64,000 bases of DNA, taken from positions 15,300,501-15,364,500 of the forward strand of contig NC_064442.1 of assembly GCF_023343835.1 (NCBI RefSeq), given 5' to 3'. Position numbers and translations under genes: made by a program. Below the pieces are notes generated by a model, which did not search any database, was not told where the DNA came from, and was given only the letters and a program-made list of their open reading frames with translations. The stretch's first letter is position 1; every line of letters begins with the position of its first letter. Origin of the DNA: Lagopus muta. Lineage: Eukaryota > Chordata > Aves > Galliformes > Phasianidae. Below, piece after piece: positions 41,501-48,524 of the stretch.

Positions 41501-42149
41501 TCGTTCCACAGCCCCAGAAGATTAACTCGGTGCCAGGTCCGTGGCAGAGGCGCAGTTTGAGCCCTCAGCTCCCAGATGGCACCAGCCCACACACAGCGAC
41601 CGCAACTGCAGGCAGAACGCAACTCCGGCGATTTCACGACACGGAGACTGCTTTCCACACAGCCCCTGAACGGCCGTTTTTCTACGGGAAGCAGCCCTTC
41701 CTACAGGGCCAACTAACTAAGCTACTCTGAAGGGTGCTAAGAAAGATTTATTTCCGTCGCCTTCGCAGATGAACTCAAAAGCACTTCATCTAGGCTTTTT
41801 TTTTTTTTTTCCAAAAAAGTTTCTTTTCGAGAACGAAACGAACGCTATCAGCACTGAACAACGAAGGCAGCCGCCTCCCCTCAGCGAAGCCGCGACTCCC
41901 ACTCCCCCCCCAGAGCGGCACAAAATGGCACCCCGCAGCCCCCACCTCCAGCCCAGCGGCGGGGCGGAGCGGACACGAGAACCCAGGCCCGCCCCGCTCT
42001 CTCCTTTCCCCGCGCATGCGCACAGCGCAGCGGCATTGAGACCCGTGGGGTGTTTTCCCGCCCTCCGCTCCTCAGATGCACCTCTGCTCGACTACAGGGA
42101 GAGAGCGGGACTGTACTCACCAACTCAACAGCTGTCCTTCAGCCGCCAT
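17371..42149 (-). CDS. ICE2: ICE2 (NARG2), little elongation complex subunit 2: whole gene, 15 coding exons
   Basis: Fifteen minus-strand exons with GT donors and AG acceptors join in consistent phase from the ATG at 42149 to the TAG at 17371. They total 2952 nt, or 983 codons plus stop; the human protein is about 982. In mammals ICE2 works with ICE1, ELL and ZC3H8 in the nuclear little elongation complex, which promotes RNA polymerase II transcription of snRNA genes. Conserved blocks match human ICE2 as I recall it: SPKNG near residue 13, [11 protein letters not shown] in exon 5, [11 protein letters not shown] and [10 protein letters not shown] in exon 7, RERNQIFHE in exon 8, SSDTDE and [11 protein letters not shown] in exon 9, VYKLFSL in exon 10, [11 protein letters not shown] in exon 11, and [10 protein letters not shown] in the C-terminal NARG2 domain of exon 14. 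The centre (exon 9) is poorly conserved. The avian C-terminus is longer and very basic. The gene is uninterrupted and looks functional. Confidence 0.97.
17557..19709 (-). other. ICE2: ICE2 intron 14
   Basis: This is intronic DNA between exon 14 (donor GTCAGT) and exon 15. It is AT-rich with no clear repeat family or additional exon. The donor GTCAGT is a less common variant of GTAAGT/GTGAGT. Confidence 0.85.
19710..19968 (-). CDS. ICE2: ICE2 coding exon 14 (core of NARG2 C-terminal domain)
   Basis: The exon is 259 nt, entered in phase 2 and left in phase 0. It encodes [20 protein letters not shown], then VPWVPLDPS and the LPYH and GRVPCTFPP segments. These are the most conserved part of the ICE2/NARG2 C-terminal domain. 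The acceptor is TCCTTTTAG and the donor is GTCAGT. Confidence 0.95.
19969..20789 (-). other. ICE2: ICE2 intron 13
   Basis: This 821-nt intron contains a solitary mariner end at 20198-20293. Otherwise it is AT-rich with nothing recognised. Confidence 0.85.
20198..20293 (-). mobile_element. Mariner DNA-transposon 5'-end fragment
   Basis: Read on the minus strand it begins GCTGCTCTGAAGTAATGCC, the mariner-type inverted terminus, and continues through GATATTGGTGGCATGGCAG. The same order of blocks occurs at 35160-35262 in this window, at roughly 75-80% identity by eye. The rest of the element is missing. Confidence 0.7.
20790..20840 (-). CDS. ICE2: ICE2 coding exon 13
   Basis: A 51-nt exon reads [15 protein letters not shown], matching human NLFNILQHILKKLSS. 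The acceptor is TTTTTTTTAACAG and the donor is GTAAGT. It is entered and left in phase 2. Confidence 0.93.
   Translation of the reverse strand, partial: ASKFIEYTSSHFEESV
20961..21045 (-). CDS. ICE2: ICE2 coding exon 12
   Basis: An 85-nt exon encodes [18 protein letters not shown] and LREKLG, matching human HIDAFTSKLFLLEEITSE. The acceptor is GTTTTCCAG and the donor is GTGAGT. It is entered in phase 1 and left in phase 2. A 22-nt T tract (minus strand) lies 25-46 nt upstream of the acceptor. Confidence 0.94.
21070..21091. repeat. Poly(A) tract, 22 nt
   Basis: This homopolymer run is T22 in the transcribed orientation of ICE2, close to the exon 12 acceptor. Confidence 0.95.
23445..23627 (+). 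mobile_element. CR1 LINE fragment
   Basis: The plus strand shows the CR1 3' coding/UTR order: TTCAGCCTGGACAGGAGAAG, then GTACCTAAAGGGGGGCTGT, then a GGACAAGAGGAAACGG block, ending at GATTCTATGAATCC, which resembles the CR1 terminal octamers. It is antisense to ICE2 and is truncated. Confidence 0.75.
24449..24491. repeat. A-rich / (CAAA)n tract next to a CR1 3' end
   Basis: About 40 bp of A-rich sequence with CAAA repeats lies some 20 bp beyond the 3' end of the CR1 copy. It may be a simple repeat that predates or accompanied the insertion. Confidence 0.85.
24513..25337 (-). mobile_element. 5'-truncated CR1 LINE with open RT C-terminal frame
   Basis: On the minus strand this is the 3' end of a CR1 non-LTR retrotransposon. 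A stop-free frame of 199 codons (25288-24689) covers the end of the reverse transcriptase, with blocks such as [34 protein letters not shown] and [13 protein letters not shown]. It is followed by the CR1 3'UTR and the terminal repeats AATTCTGTGATTCTGTG at 24531-24515. The 5' part (endonuclease and RT catalytic core) is missing, as in most CR1 copies, so it cannot move by itself. The intact frame suggests a fairly young insertion. It lies in ICE2 intron 11 in the sense orientation. Confidence 0.93.
27173..27302 (-). CDS. ICE2: ICE2 coding exon 11
   Basis: A 130-nt exon is entered in phase 0 and left in phase 1. It encodes [19 protein letters not shown] then [10 protein letters not shown], matching human [19 protein letters not shown] and LWTESLLHSN. 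The acceptor is GCTTTGATAG and the donor is GTAAGT. Confidence 0.95.
28228..28406 (-). CDS. ICE2: ICE2 coding exon 10
   Basis: A 179-nt exon is entered in phase 1 and left in phase 0. It encodes [20 protein letters not shown], then [16 protein letters not shown] and a basic KKKKAQK end. It matches human LPYELQDYVED, YLAPQEG and [16 protein letters not shown]. The acceptor is TTTTCTGTAG and the donor is GTGAGG. Confidence 0.96.
30440..31382 (-). CDS. ICE2: ICE2 coding exon 9 (large central exon)
   Basis: A 943-nt exon encodes about 314 residues, entered in phase 0 and left in phase 1. It opens [11 protein letters not shown] and soon has [13 protein letters not shown], which matches human LDFDDDVTELETFG. 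Most of the middle is Ser/Thr/Lys/Glu-rich and looks disordered. Two later blocks are conserved: an acidic [12 protein letters not shown] motif, and [16 protein letters not shown] preceded by a basic [10 protein letters not shown] run. The acceptor is CTATGTTAAG and the donor is GTGAGT. The reading frame has no interruption. Confidence 0.96.
31846..31857. repeat. C12 homopolymer (G12 in ICE2 pre-mRNA)
   Basis: The plus strand has 12 consecutive Cs. In ICE2 sense this is a G12 run 27-38 nt downstream of the exon 8 donor. Confidence 0.95.
31884..32068 (-). CDS. ICE2: ICE2 coding exon 8
   Basis: A 185-nt exon is entered in phase 1 and left in phase 0. It encodes [20 protein letters not shown], then [10 protein letters not shown] and MDKPDED, matching human VIYINSPLPQKKMTMRERNQ. 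The acceptor region reads TTGAGAAG, so either AG could be used (start 32068 or 32071). Both keep the frame. The donor is GTACGT. I chose 32068 because it gives the same residue count as human. Confidence 0.92.
33912..34071 (-). CDS. ICE2: ICE2 coding exon 7
   Basis: A 160-nt exon is entered in phase 0 and left in phase 1. It encodes [26 protein letters not shown] and [18 protein letters not shown]. These are nearly identical to human and form one of the strongest conserved blocks. The acceptor is TTGTTTAG and the donor is GTATAG. Confidence 0.96.
34736..35264 (-). mobile_element. Internally deleted mariner element with both inverted termini
   Basis: The right end, read on the minus strand, is CTGCTCTGAAAGTAGTGC followed by TTCCTATTTTATT. 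The left end, read on the plus strand, is TTGCTCTGAATATC followed by CCCCTATTTATT. They form decayed inverted terminal repeats of the mariner type. Near the left end the minus strand encodes [13 protein letters not shown], the typical C-terminal tail of mariner transposases. At about 0.53 kb against the usual 1.2-1.3 kb, most of the transposase, including its catalytic core, is deleted, and stops and frameshifts break the remainder. It lies in ICE2 intron 6. It resembles the chicken mariner family by recall of that sequence. Confidence 0.8.
35863..35979 (-). CDS. ICE2: ICE2 coding exon 6
   Basis: A 117-nt exon (39 codons, phase 0 at both ends) reads [17 protein letters not shown] and later [12 protein letters not shown], matching human GSVKYVKTVFPSMPIKL. 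The acceptor is TTTTCTTCAAG and the donor is GTAAGT. Confidence 0.95.
36336..36470 (-). CDS. ICE2: ICE2 coding exon 5
   Basis: A 135-nt exon (45 codons, phase 0 at both ends) reads [20 protein letters not shown] then EIMSIMGG and KLEKNLL, matching human KILRACIEQVKKYSEFYTLH. The acceptor is TTCTGTTAG and the donor is GTAATA. Confidence 0.96.
37714..37833 (-). CDS. ICE2: ICE2 coding exon 4
   Basis: A 120-nt exon (40 codons, phase 0 at both ends) reads [20 protein letters not shown] then [18 protein letters not shown], matching human KKHVNEEVTEFLKFLQNSAK. The acceptor is CTCCCCGCAG and the donor is GTAATT. Confidence 0.95.
38652..38919 (-). CDS. ICE2: ICE2 coding exon 3
   Basis: A 268-nt exon is entered in phase 2 and left in phase 0. 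It begins after the split Arg codon with [17 protein letters not shown] and later has [20 protein letters not shown], which aligns with the human PKPRVPYPRFSRFSQREQRS region. The acceptor is TTTTCTTTCAG and the donor is GTAAGT. The first third is poorly conserved. Confidence 0.93.
41195..41299 (-). CDS. ICE2: ICE2 coding exon 2
   Basis: A 105-nt exon is entered and left in phase 2. It encodes [20 protein letters not shown], then [14 protein letters not shown], matching human DISPKNGLKTFFSRENYKDH and SMAPSLKELRVLSN. The acceptor is TTTACCAACAG and the donor is GTACAT. Confidence 0.95.
42012..42021. promoter_or_regulatory. NRF-1 palindrome GCGCATGCGC
   Basis: This is an exact copy of the perfect NRF-1 half-site palindrome, about 100 nt inside ICE2 intron 1. 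NRF-1 sites are frequent at CpG-island promoters. Confidence 0.55.
42121..42149 (-). CDS. ICE2: ICE2 coding exon 1 (start codon)
   Basis: The minus strand reads ATG then [10 protein letters not shown] split before the last base, with donor GTGAGT at 42120-42115. The 29 coding nt join exon 2 as SWDASPKNG, matching the human NWDISPKNG junction. The ATG sits in AAGATGGCGGC, a near-TISU context, which supports this start. The human N-terminus as I recall it is a little longer and different upstream of this junction. Confidence 0.93.
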
Positions 42150-42152
42150 CTT
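42142..42152 (-). promoter_or_regulatory. ICE2: TISU/YY1-like element over the ICE2 start codon
   Basis: The minus strand AAGATGGCGGC matches 11 of the 12 positions of the TISU consensus SAASATGGCGGC; the base before it is T instead of C or G. TISU elements couple YY1-dependent transcription to scanning-free initiation on very short 5'UTRs. This predicts a transcription start only some 5-30 nt upstream, near 42155-42180. Confidence 0.6.
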
Positions 42153-42225
42153 AGAGCGCCTCGCAGGGAAAGGACCCGCCGGTTCATCGCCTCGCTGCCG
42201 GGCGGGCCGGCCCTCACGGCCTTGG

Positions 42226-42230
42226 CCAAT
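42226..42230 (+). promoter_or_regulatory. CCAAT box 1
   Basis: CCAATCAG, an NF-Y core, lies about 80 nt upstream of the ICE2 start codon in reverse orientation relative to the gene. A second copy lies 43 nt away. Confidence 0.5.
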
Positions 42231-42268
42231 CAGCGTGGAGGCGCGCGGGAGCTGATGCTGTGAGCCAG

Positions 42269-42273
42269 CCAAT
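42269..42273 (+). promoter_or_regulatory. CCAAT box 2
   Basis: A second CCAAT pentamer is in the same orientation as the first. Paired CCAAT boxes a few helical turns apart are typical of NF-Y promoters. Confidence 0.45.
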
Positions 42274-42312
42274 GGCTGCACGGCTCGAGCGGCTGCTGGA
42301 GGCGCTGCGGGT

Positions 42313-42322
42313 GGCCATCTTG
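42313..42322 (-). promoter_or_regulatory. Second YY1-type motif upstream of ICE2
   Basis: The minus strand CAAGATGGCC is a good YY1 core, about 165 nt upstream of the ICE2 ATG and on the same strand as the TISU-like element. Confidence 0.45.
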
Positions 42323-42974
42323 TGGCGGGCTGCAGCATGGAGGCGAAGCTGCGTAGGGAAGCTTGAGGCGTTCTGTCGTGTTCACCCTAGCCTGTTCGCC
42401 TTTACTTCGGGGTGATGAAGTCTGTCTAAGGCCTTTCGGCACCGACTCTTACGCTTTGCTAAGGTGTGGTCCTGACCAGGTGTCATGCGCCTCACAGCGC
42501 CTGTTCCCGCCCTGGGTGTGTTGAGAAGCCGGGCTGGGCTCCACAGAGCGGTTAGGCCCTCGGGTTGGGACTGTGTGTGAGGGCTGTCTCAGGGTAGCTG
42601 CACTTCCCAGTTTCTCTCTTCTTTCCCCGTGGGCTTTCAGTTCTTTGGCTTGCTTCCCGATAGTTACCATCAGGGCAGAGCCACAAAAAATCAACTTTTT
42701 TTTTTTCTTCTTCTTTTTTTTTTTCTTTCTGATGATAAGGCTTTCCAGTGTGGTAAAATGTGGAATTTATACATTGTCTATCTGTAGGTTCAGATAATGG
42801 AAACCTGTGGCATTATAAGAAAAGGTGATCCCCTTTTCAGCTCAACAGATGGAGAAATAAGGGTTTGGGGTATTGCAGAATGAAGGCATTGAAGCATTCA
42901 CTGCATCCAGTCCTGTAACTAAAACTGGGGACTGCATGCTAATACTGAAATTCAGGGTTACTTAGAATACTTCA

Positions 42975-43452
42975 TTCATATCTGGGCCCCTAGCACAAGC
43001 GCATGGAGCTGTTGGAATAAGTTGAGAGGAGAGCCGTAAGGATAGTTGTTGGGCTGGAGCACCTTTCTGGTGAAGAGAGGGGCTGAGAGAGTTGGGGTTG
43101 TTCAGCCAAGAGAAGATTCCAAGCAGACCTTACAGTCTTCTAGTACCTAAAAGAACCACTAGGCAAGCTGTGGAGGGACGCTTTGTCAAAGAGTGTAGTG
43201 AAAGGACAAGGCATAATGGCTTTAAACTGAATAGATGTAGATGAGACATAAAAAAGAGGGCTGTGAGGTTCTGGCACAGGCTGTCCAGAGGAGCTGAATG
43301 CCCCTTCCCTGGAGGTATTCAAGGCCAGGCTGGGTGGGGCTTTTGGCAGATCTAGTGGGATGTGTCCCTACACATGACAGGTGGTAGGAACTATGTGGTC
43401 CTTTAAGGTGCCTTCAAAGTCAAGACACTGTGTAGTTTTATGATTCTGTGTC
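42975..43452 (+). mobile_element. CR1 LINE 3'-end fragment
   Basis: The plus strand follows the CR1 3' consensus order: TTGGGCTGGAGCACC, GTTCAGCCAAGAGAAG, a GGACAAGGCATAATGGC block, GGCACAGGCTGTCCAGAGGA, CAAGGCCAGGCTGG, and terminal TTATGATTCTGTG. It is diverged and 5'-truncated. Confidence 0.88.
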
Positions 43453-43810
43453 CAAAGCCACCAACCAGAGAGTCTCTACCTAGCTTGCAAGGACACTGTC
43501 TAATTTCAGTTCTTTTGTTTGTTTGTTTGTTTATCTCAGACAGAGGCAGAAAGATTTTTATCTCCCATTGGAGATAAAAACAGAATCACCCAGAGCCCAG
43601 TCATGGAGTTAGCCTTAGAAGGAATAATCTTTCTTCAGAGCTGAGGTATGGTGAAGTTTACATAACAGAATTAGAAGACTTATCCAGCTTGTGAATGTGT
43701 TGTTAAATCCAACTTTAGTCTACCATCTTCCTAAATTCTGTCCATTTTTCAATTGAAGTTATCTACTTCCTACATGTGATTTTTGTACTTCTGTGACATA
43801 AGCATTAACA

Positions 43811-44098
43811 TCAGGAAACAATTTCTTGCTGTGAGGGTGACCTAGCACTGATACAGGTTATCCAGAGAGGTTATAGAGTCTCCTCCTTGGAGATACTCAG
43901 AAATCAGGAAAATCAGAACCTTCCCCTTCTCTTTATCTTGTGAGGATGTATCAAACTGTAGCCCAATATGTAGAATGAACCTGGACCTGGTTCTGAGAAA
44001 GCTACTCAGGGATGGCCCTGTTTGAGCAGGGGGTAGATCTCCAGATGATCTGACCTGCACAGGTCCCTACCAGCCAAACCCATACTGTGATTTTGTGA
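43811..44098 (+). mobile_element. CR1 LINE fragment, interrupted
   Basis: The plus strand has GGTTATCCAGAGAGG and CCTCCTTGGAGATACTCA, followed by about 75 nt that does not fit. CR1 sequence then resumes with AACCTGGACCTGGTTCTG and runs to ACTGTGATTTTGTGA. This looks like an old copy with an internal insertion or rearrangement. Confidence 0.75.
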
Positions 44099-45030
44099 CA
44101 TATACTGGGGATCAAAAACACCCCATTCTAACCCCTGGTTCTGCTTTCCTTATTGGCAAGCAAGGGAGTCCCTGATTTGTCTCTCATTCCTCTGTTTTAT
44201 TTTGAACAGCTGTCGAATTTTCTGAAGGTTAGGACCTCTCCTGTGAATTGAGAGATTGGGGAGGAATCCATTCTTGAGGGTGAGAAAATTAAACCTGGAC
44301 TTTCACTGTCTTAGTGCTTATGTCATGAAGCTGCTGTAGAACGAATGGCACTACAGTTCTAGGAAAGCTATGGCTTCCATAACTTTCCTGACTTGATCAG
44401 TAGGCGATGGCTTCTTCCAGATTTAGTGCTTCGAAGCAGAAAGCTAACCCCTAATTCTGGATCGCAGGCAGGCAACCTAATACTGAGCTGTTAAAGCTCT
44501 GTCAAGATGAAGTGTTTTTGGGTAGAAGTCTAAGTAGAATTTTACATGTACAAAATCTTAAGATAGAAACCAAAGGTACTGCTGACATTTAGGTGGTTAG
44601 CACACCAGAGGAGGCTTGCAACTCTGAATTTTGATGCCTAAATTACATGCAAATTTTAACTGAATCCTCTCAAATCTAACCCAGAGCACCATCTCCAAAT
44701 TCACTGGGAATATTCTAAGACAAATTTCTTCTATTGTGCGCTTGACACAATGTACTCTGATGTAGAACAATATGACATTTTCAAAGAGAAGGAAACTGGA
44801 TTGATCCAAGGTAATTCTGAGGATGTTTACACTCTTGTTGGCCAAAAGGGGAACTTACAAGGTGTTTGGGAATCTTCTCATTTCCTTGCTGTCAAACATT
44901 ACTTTATTTACCTAACAAAAAACTGACATATGTGCCAAGAATCATGGCTCATTTTGTAAGGGTGGATTGAACCTAAGACTGAACCTAACACACGTCAAGA
45001 TTCAGAAGAACAAAAAGGTGCTACTGACAA

Positions 45031-45031
<1 letters not shown>

Positions 45032-45059
<28 letters not shown>
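45032..45059. repeat. Poly(A) tract, 28 nt
   Basis: This is a run of 28 As. In RORA sense it is U28 just past the predicted cleavage region of the distal poly(A) site. Confidence 0.95.
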
Positions 45060-45064
<5 letters not shown>

Positions 45065-45091
45065 ACAGATTTTTCCATTAGAAGCTGAAGT

Positions 45092-45097
45092 TTTATT
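45092..45097 (-). terminator. RORA: Predicted distal RORA polyadenylation signal AATAAA
   Basis: The minus strand reads AATAAAACTTCAGC. Cleavage is expected 10-30 nt further, near 45070-45080, and a long U tract follows at 45059-45032. It is the last canonical hexamer before repeat-bearing intergenic DNA begins. Confidence 0.6.
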
Positions 45098-46998
45098 ACA
45101 GGATAACAGTACATAAAGCACATCTAAAATCGATGTGTTCAATGCACTTAATAAAGGTAATGTAATATTAAAGGTACAGTTTCTAAGTACAATATAACAA
45201 CATTCATATTAGAATGAAAATTGGAGTATTTAAAAGACAACATTAAATCTCTTATTTTTACAGTCGTATTTACAAAATGAATCAAAATACTTTTTTTATC
45301 GGGACTGAGTAAAATAACAAACTGGAATATAAGCAGGCTATCATAAGAGTGAGTTGGAAAGGTCCATGAAAGTGAGAAGTTAAGTGACTGGGTAAAGATC
45401 ATTAGCAAAGGTTTAGTACAATACCACTTTAGTATTCCTCTTGATGGCTTACGTTTTATGGTGGCTAGAAAAGGAATTTATACATACTGTACACATAACA
45501 GACAGCATACATTTACATGTACAGTATAATTTCATTTAAAGTTGTGTGTATTTACAGAAATCTGAGCATATCACTCAACGAGGTTTCTGAAGTTTATGTG
45601 CTTAATCCTCAAACTGACATGTATTTGAAATCAGTATTTATTCTGGTTTTGTTACGTTGAACATTTAGTCAACAGGGAAAATATGTTAACCAAATGATTT
45701 TGCATAAAGATATCAAACTATTAAAATTAAAATAATAGGAAGAACTTGTTCCTAGCATTACGTATAAGTTAGTAAATACAAATTTAAGTGCGACTCCTTT
45801 TCTTTTTTAAAATATCAAAAGGTGACTTAAATCAACAAGGGAAAACAAAATTGTCATGGCTTATATTTAAATAAGATTGTAGCTTCAAGAGGTTTTTATA
45901 ATTATCCTGATAGTGTTTGCAATTAAACATTCCACTTATGAAAATATACCCACGGTGCAGTAAAGTTTGTATTTTATTTTTAGGACAACAGTATGTTTGC
46001 TGTTTAAAAAAAATTATTTATATATATATATTCCTTGAATTGAGGGTATAAAAGCAGTGCATGGAAGCCAAGAATCATGGCTTTAAAATTCACTACCTTC
46101 TATTATCAAAAAGTGCAGTAAACAGAAACAATTGTATTTAATAAATTGCTCAAAAATCTTTGCTAAAGATCTTATAAATTCAGTAATATTACAGAAAAAT
46201 TCTAATAAATATTTAAAAGGTTAATTACCTCCTTAGTTAGATATTTGATATCCATCAGTTTTTAAGAATTAACACAAAAACAGTATCTAGAATGAAAGGA
46301 ACAGGGGACAGGAATAATTTTAAGGGTACGTGACTATGTAAATTAAGGTATACATGACAAATAAAAACAAAACCCCCAGACCTGACAGAATGTTGCAAAT
46401 TCCACTTCTTAGTTAACTTCAGTTGCTAATGGCTGACCTCAGATATGTATGCATGATTTATAAAGCATACCCAAGGACCGAATTTAGCCATCAATCTGTC
46501 ACGGCAGATTTACAGAAAATTCCTATTTACAGTAACTGGAGTTAAGCGTGTAGGCATGGCCTAGTGACATCCACAGTTTGAGTGTGTGCAGATCCTATTT
46601 AAAGTGAAGAGGGAGGAAGGCACCCGTCAGAGCGTCACCAATCAATCTCAGATGCCACAACCAGATAGTACTCTCCGAGCAGCCAAAGAACTACCTCCCT
46701 TTCAGACAGACAGCATACTGTAAATGCTTTATTCTCATAGATTTGATGCTTTTGTTTTTTCTGATACAACACAGGCAGACTGCTTTAGTAACCGAAAAGA
46801 TAACAAACTGGACAGAACATTTTTATTAATGTTAATAATGTAGAAAAAAATTCTACATTTGATATCAAGTATCTGTACCGGTGAAGTAATTTTCTCCTTA
46901 TTAAATATACTATAGAATAATTTATATAATGACACTATGCGTTTAAAGAGAGAACCATGTCCCAAATCTTGTACGCTGATACAGGTACGTGTTGGGCA

Positions 46999-47050
46999 TA
47001 TGTAGGTGTATATATATATATACACAAATATATATATATTTATATATAGT
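46999..47050. repeat. TA-rich simple repeat
   Basis: Alternating TA tracts (TATATATATATACAC, ATATATATATATTTATATATAG) lie within the RORA 3'UTR. No other feature was seen. Confidence 0.85.
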
Positions 47051-48114
47051 TATACTCAGTGAAATTAACAAGACCCAAAGGTGGTATTGTCTAGGAATAA
47101 AAGGGGTTTTTGTTTGCTTTTGTTCACAAAAGTAACTTATCTAGCACCACACATCAGAAAAACACAAAAATAGCACACTCTAGTTCTAAACAGCTATGTC
47201 TAAAATAGATTATATAGTAAAACAGATATTATACAGCATAATGTGGTATTTGATAAACAGATAAATATTTGCACTGTGTAGGCTGTTTATAGTATAACTT
47301 TATCTATACAGAATGAAAGCAAAAAGTTAACTGTATAGAGGTGAGCAGAACAACATTAAATATTATGACTCCAAAGCAGAGACGAAGTTAAGAGTTGAAA
47401 GAATAGAGCAAGATAAAATGTTTACAGGCCATTACAAGTCCTTAAATTAGTAGTAAAATAAGGAATCAGTTGCTCAAGTTTAAGAAAGCAGTAAACAAGA
47501 GATTGCATTTACATGCAGATGTCTAAAACTTGTATTTCTTTTAAATCTATGCACAAAAAGTCATTTGTTTTTATTGCTTGACATTCAGTTATGGCTAGAG
47601 TATTTTTTAACCTTTTTCGTACTTTGGAAACAAGAATATTGTTAAAGGTGCCATAAAAATGGACAACATTGAAAACAGTTTGCAAATAAACCACCTAACA
47701 CTGCAGTTCTTTATACATTTTAAAAAGCCTTGTCTGGGGTTTGTCGTATGTTAAATATATTTAAACTGGGAAAATACATTGTAGCTTGAAGCCTCCCATT
47801 GGCCCAAACGTCCAATACAAAAACACATCTCCAGAAAAGGAGCAGGCAAGACAGTACAGTTACATACATAGAAGCAGCCAGTTAATGTCCTAATATTTCA
47901 AATATTCACCACTGTTCTGTAACTTGTTTCTAAATCAATGTAGAAATGAGGAACATTTTGGATTTAGAAAAGTGTACAGTACGTATGCCTTTTTGTGAAA
48001 TAAAATTCACTGTATTGCTTATGAATTCTCTGCATTAGATATGATAGCATTACAGATTGCAAATTCCTGTAAAGTTTATGCATTTACATTAAGACTCTGT
48101 GGGGTAATTTAGGG

Positions 48115-48524
48115 TAGTGTTTCTCAAACTGAAAGTCACAACCGCTTGAAAATTGCTAAAGTGTTCAGATTACTATCACAAAACTGTACGTCAGGCAAAC
48201 GTGGCTCGGTACTGTGTCAACTGCAGCAGCTCCGTTCACCACTGCAGACAAGCACGCTGGGCAGGGAGCTCATCCTGCTCACTGCATGCAGCTCAGCTCC
48301 CAGCGAGGAGGAGCAGGAAGAGCTGGCAGTTGGCTATTGCAGAAGCCATGGTTACTACTACTCAATACCAGCTCAGTTGCTTCGTTAGAAAAGACAGCCG
48401 GTAATTCCAGCTGATTCTCACTGCCTAACCCAGAAAAAGGACGTATGTCAGTTCCAACACATAGAGCCCTATGAAAAAATAGAGCCCTGAGGGAGTGTGC
48501 TTTCAGAGAGCTTGAGAAACACTG
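48115..48524. mobile_element. hAT-like (Charlie-type) DNA transposon relic in RORA 3'UTR
   Basis: The left end reads TAGTGTTTCTCAAACTGAAA and the right end, reverse-complemented, reads CAGTGTTTCTCAAGC followed by TCTCTGAAAGC. Twelve of the first 13 bases match exactly and the match resumes after a small indel, so these are inverted terminal repeats. CAGTG-TTTCTCAA is the start typical of hAT-Charlie elements. The 8-bp flanks (ATTTAGGG and ACTTACAG) match at only about 5 positions, as an old target duplication might. The 410-bp body is less AT-rich than its surroundings and has no transposase, so this would be a nonautonomous copy. Confidence 0.65.

Larger units (their letters stand above)
27303..42120 (-). 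other. ICE2: Remaining ICE2 introns 1-10 (between the exons listed)
   Basis: The stretches between ICE2 exons here are introns. Long ones lie at 28407-30439, 32069-33911, 34072-35862 (holding a mariner element), 36471-37713, 38920-41194 and 41300-42120. All have GT-AG ends. Apart from the mariner, a C12 run at 31846-31857 and short AAAT-type simple repeats near 37.1 and 41.39 kb, I see no repeats or genes in them. Confidence 0.85.
41870..42600. promoter_or_regulatory. ICE2: CpG-island promoter of ICE2
   Basis: This GC- and CpG-rich segment surrounds the first coding exon. It contains an NRF-1 palindrome, two CCAAT pentamers and two AAGATGGC (YY1-type) motifs, and no TATA box near the start codon. 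This is the usual make-up of a housekeeping CpG-island promoter. Confidence 0.85.
42600..45069. other. Intergenic DNA between ICE2 promoter and RORA 3' end
   Basis: These roughly 2.5 kb contain a T-rich tract (42697-42728), two CR1 fragments and an A28 tract at the right edge. No gene was recognised. Transcripts divergent from the ICE2 CpG island could start here, but nothing in the sequence proves it. Confidence 0.75.

Noticed and set aside
41769-42263. 164-codon plus-strand frame over the ICE2 promoter
   Set aside because: GC-rich CpG-island DNA opposite ICE2 exon 1. It has no recognisable domain and begins next to a T-rich tract.
42331-42360. Short plus-strand ATG frame (about 9 codons) just upstream of ICE2, considered as the first exon of a divergent gene
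   Set aside because: Too short and without supporting splice structure. Divergent CpG-island transcription is possible but cannot be shown from sequence.
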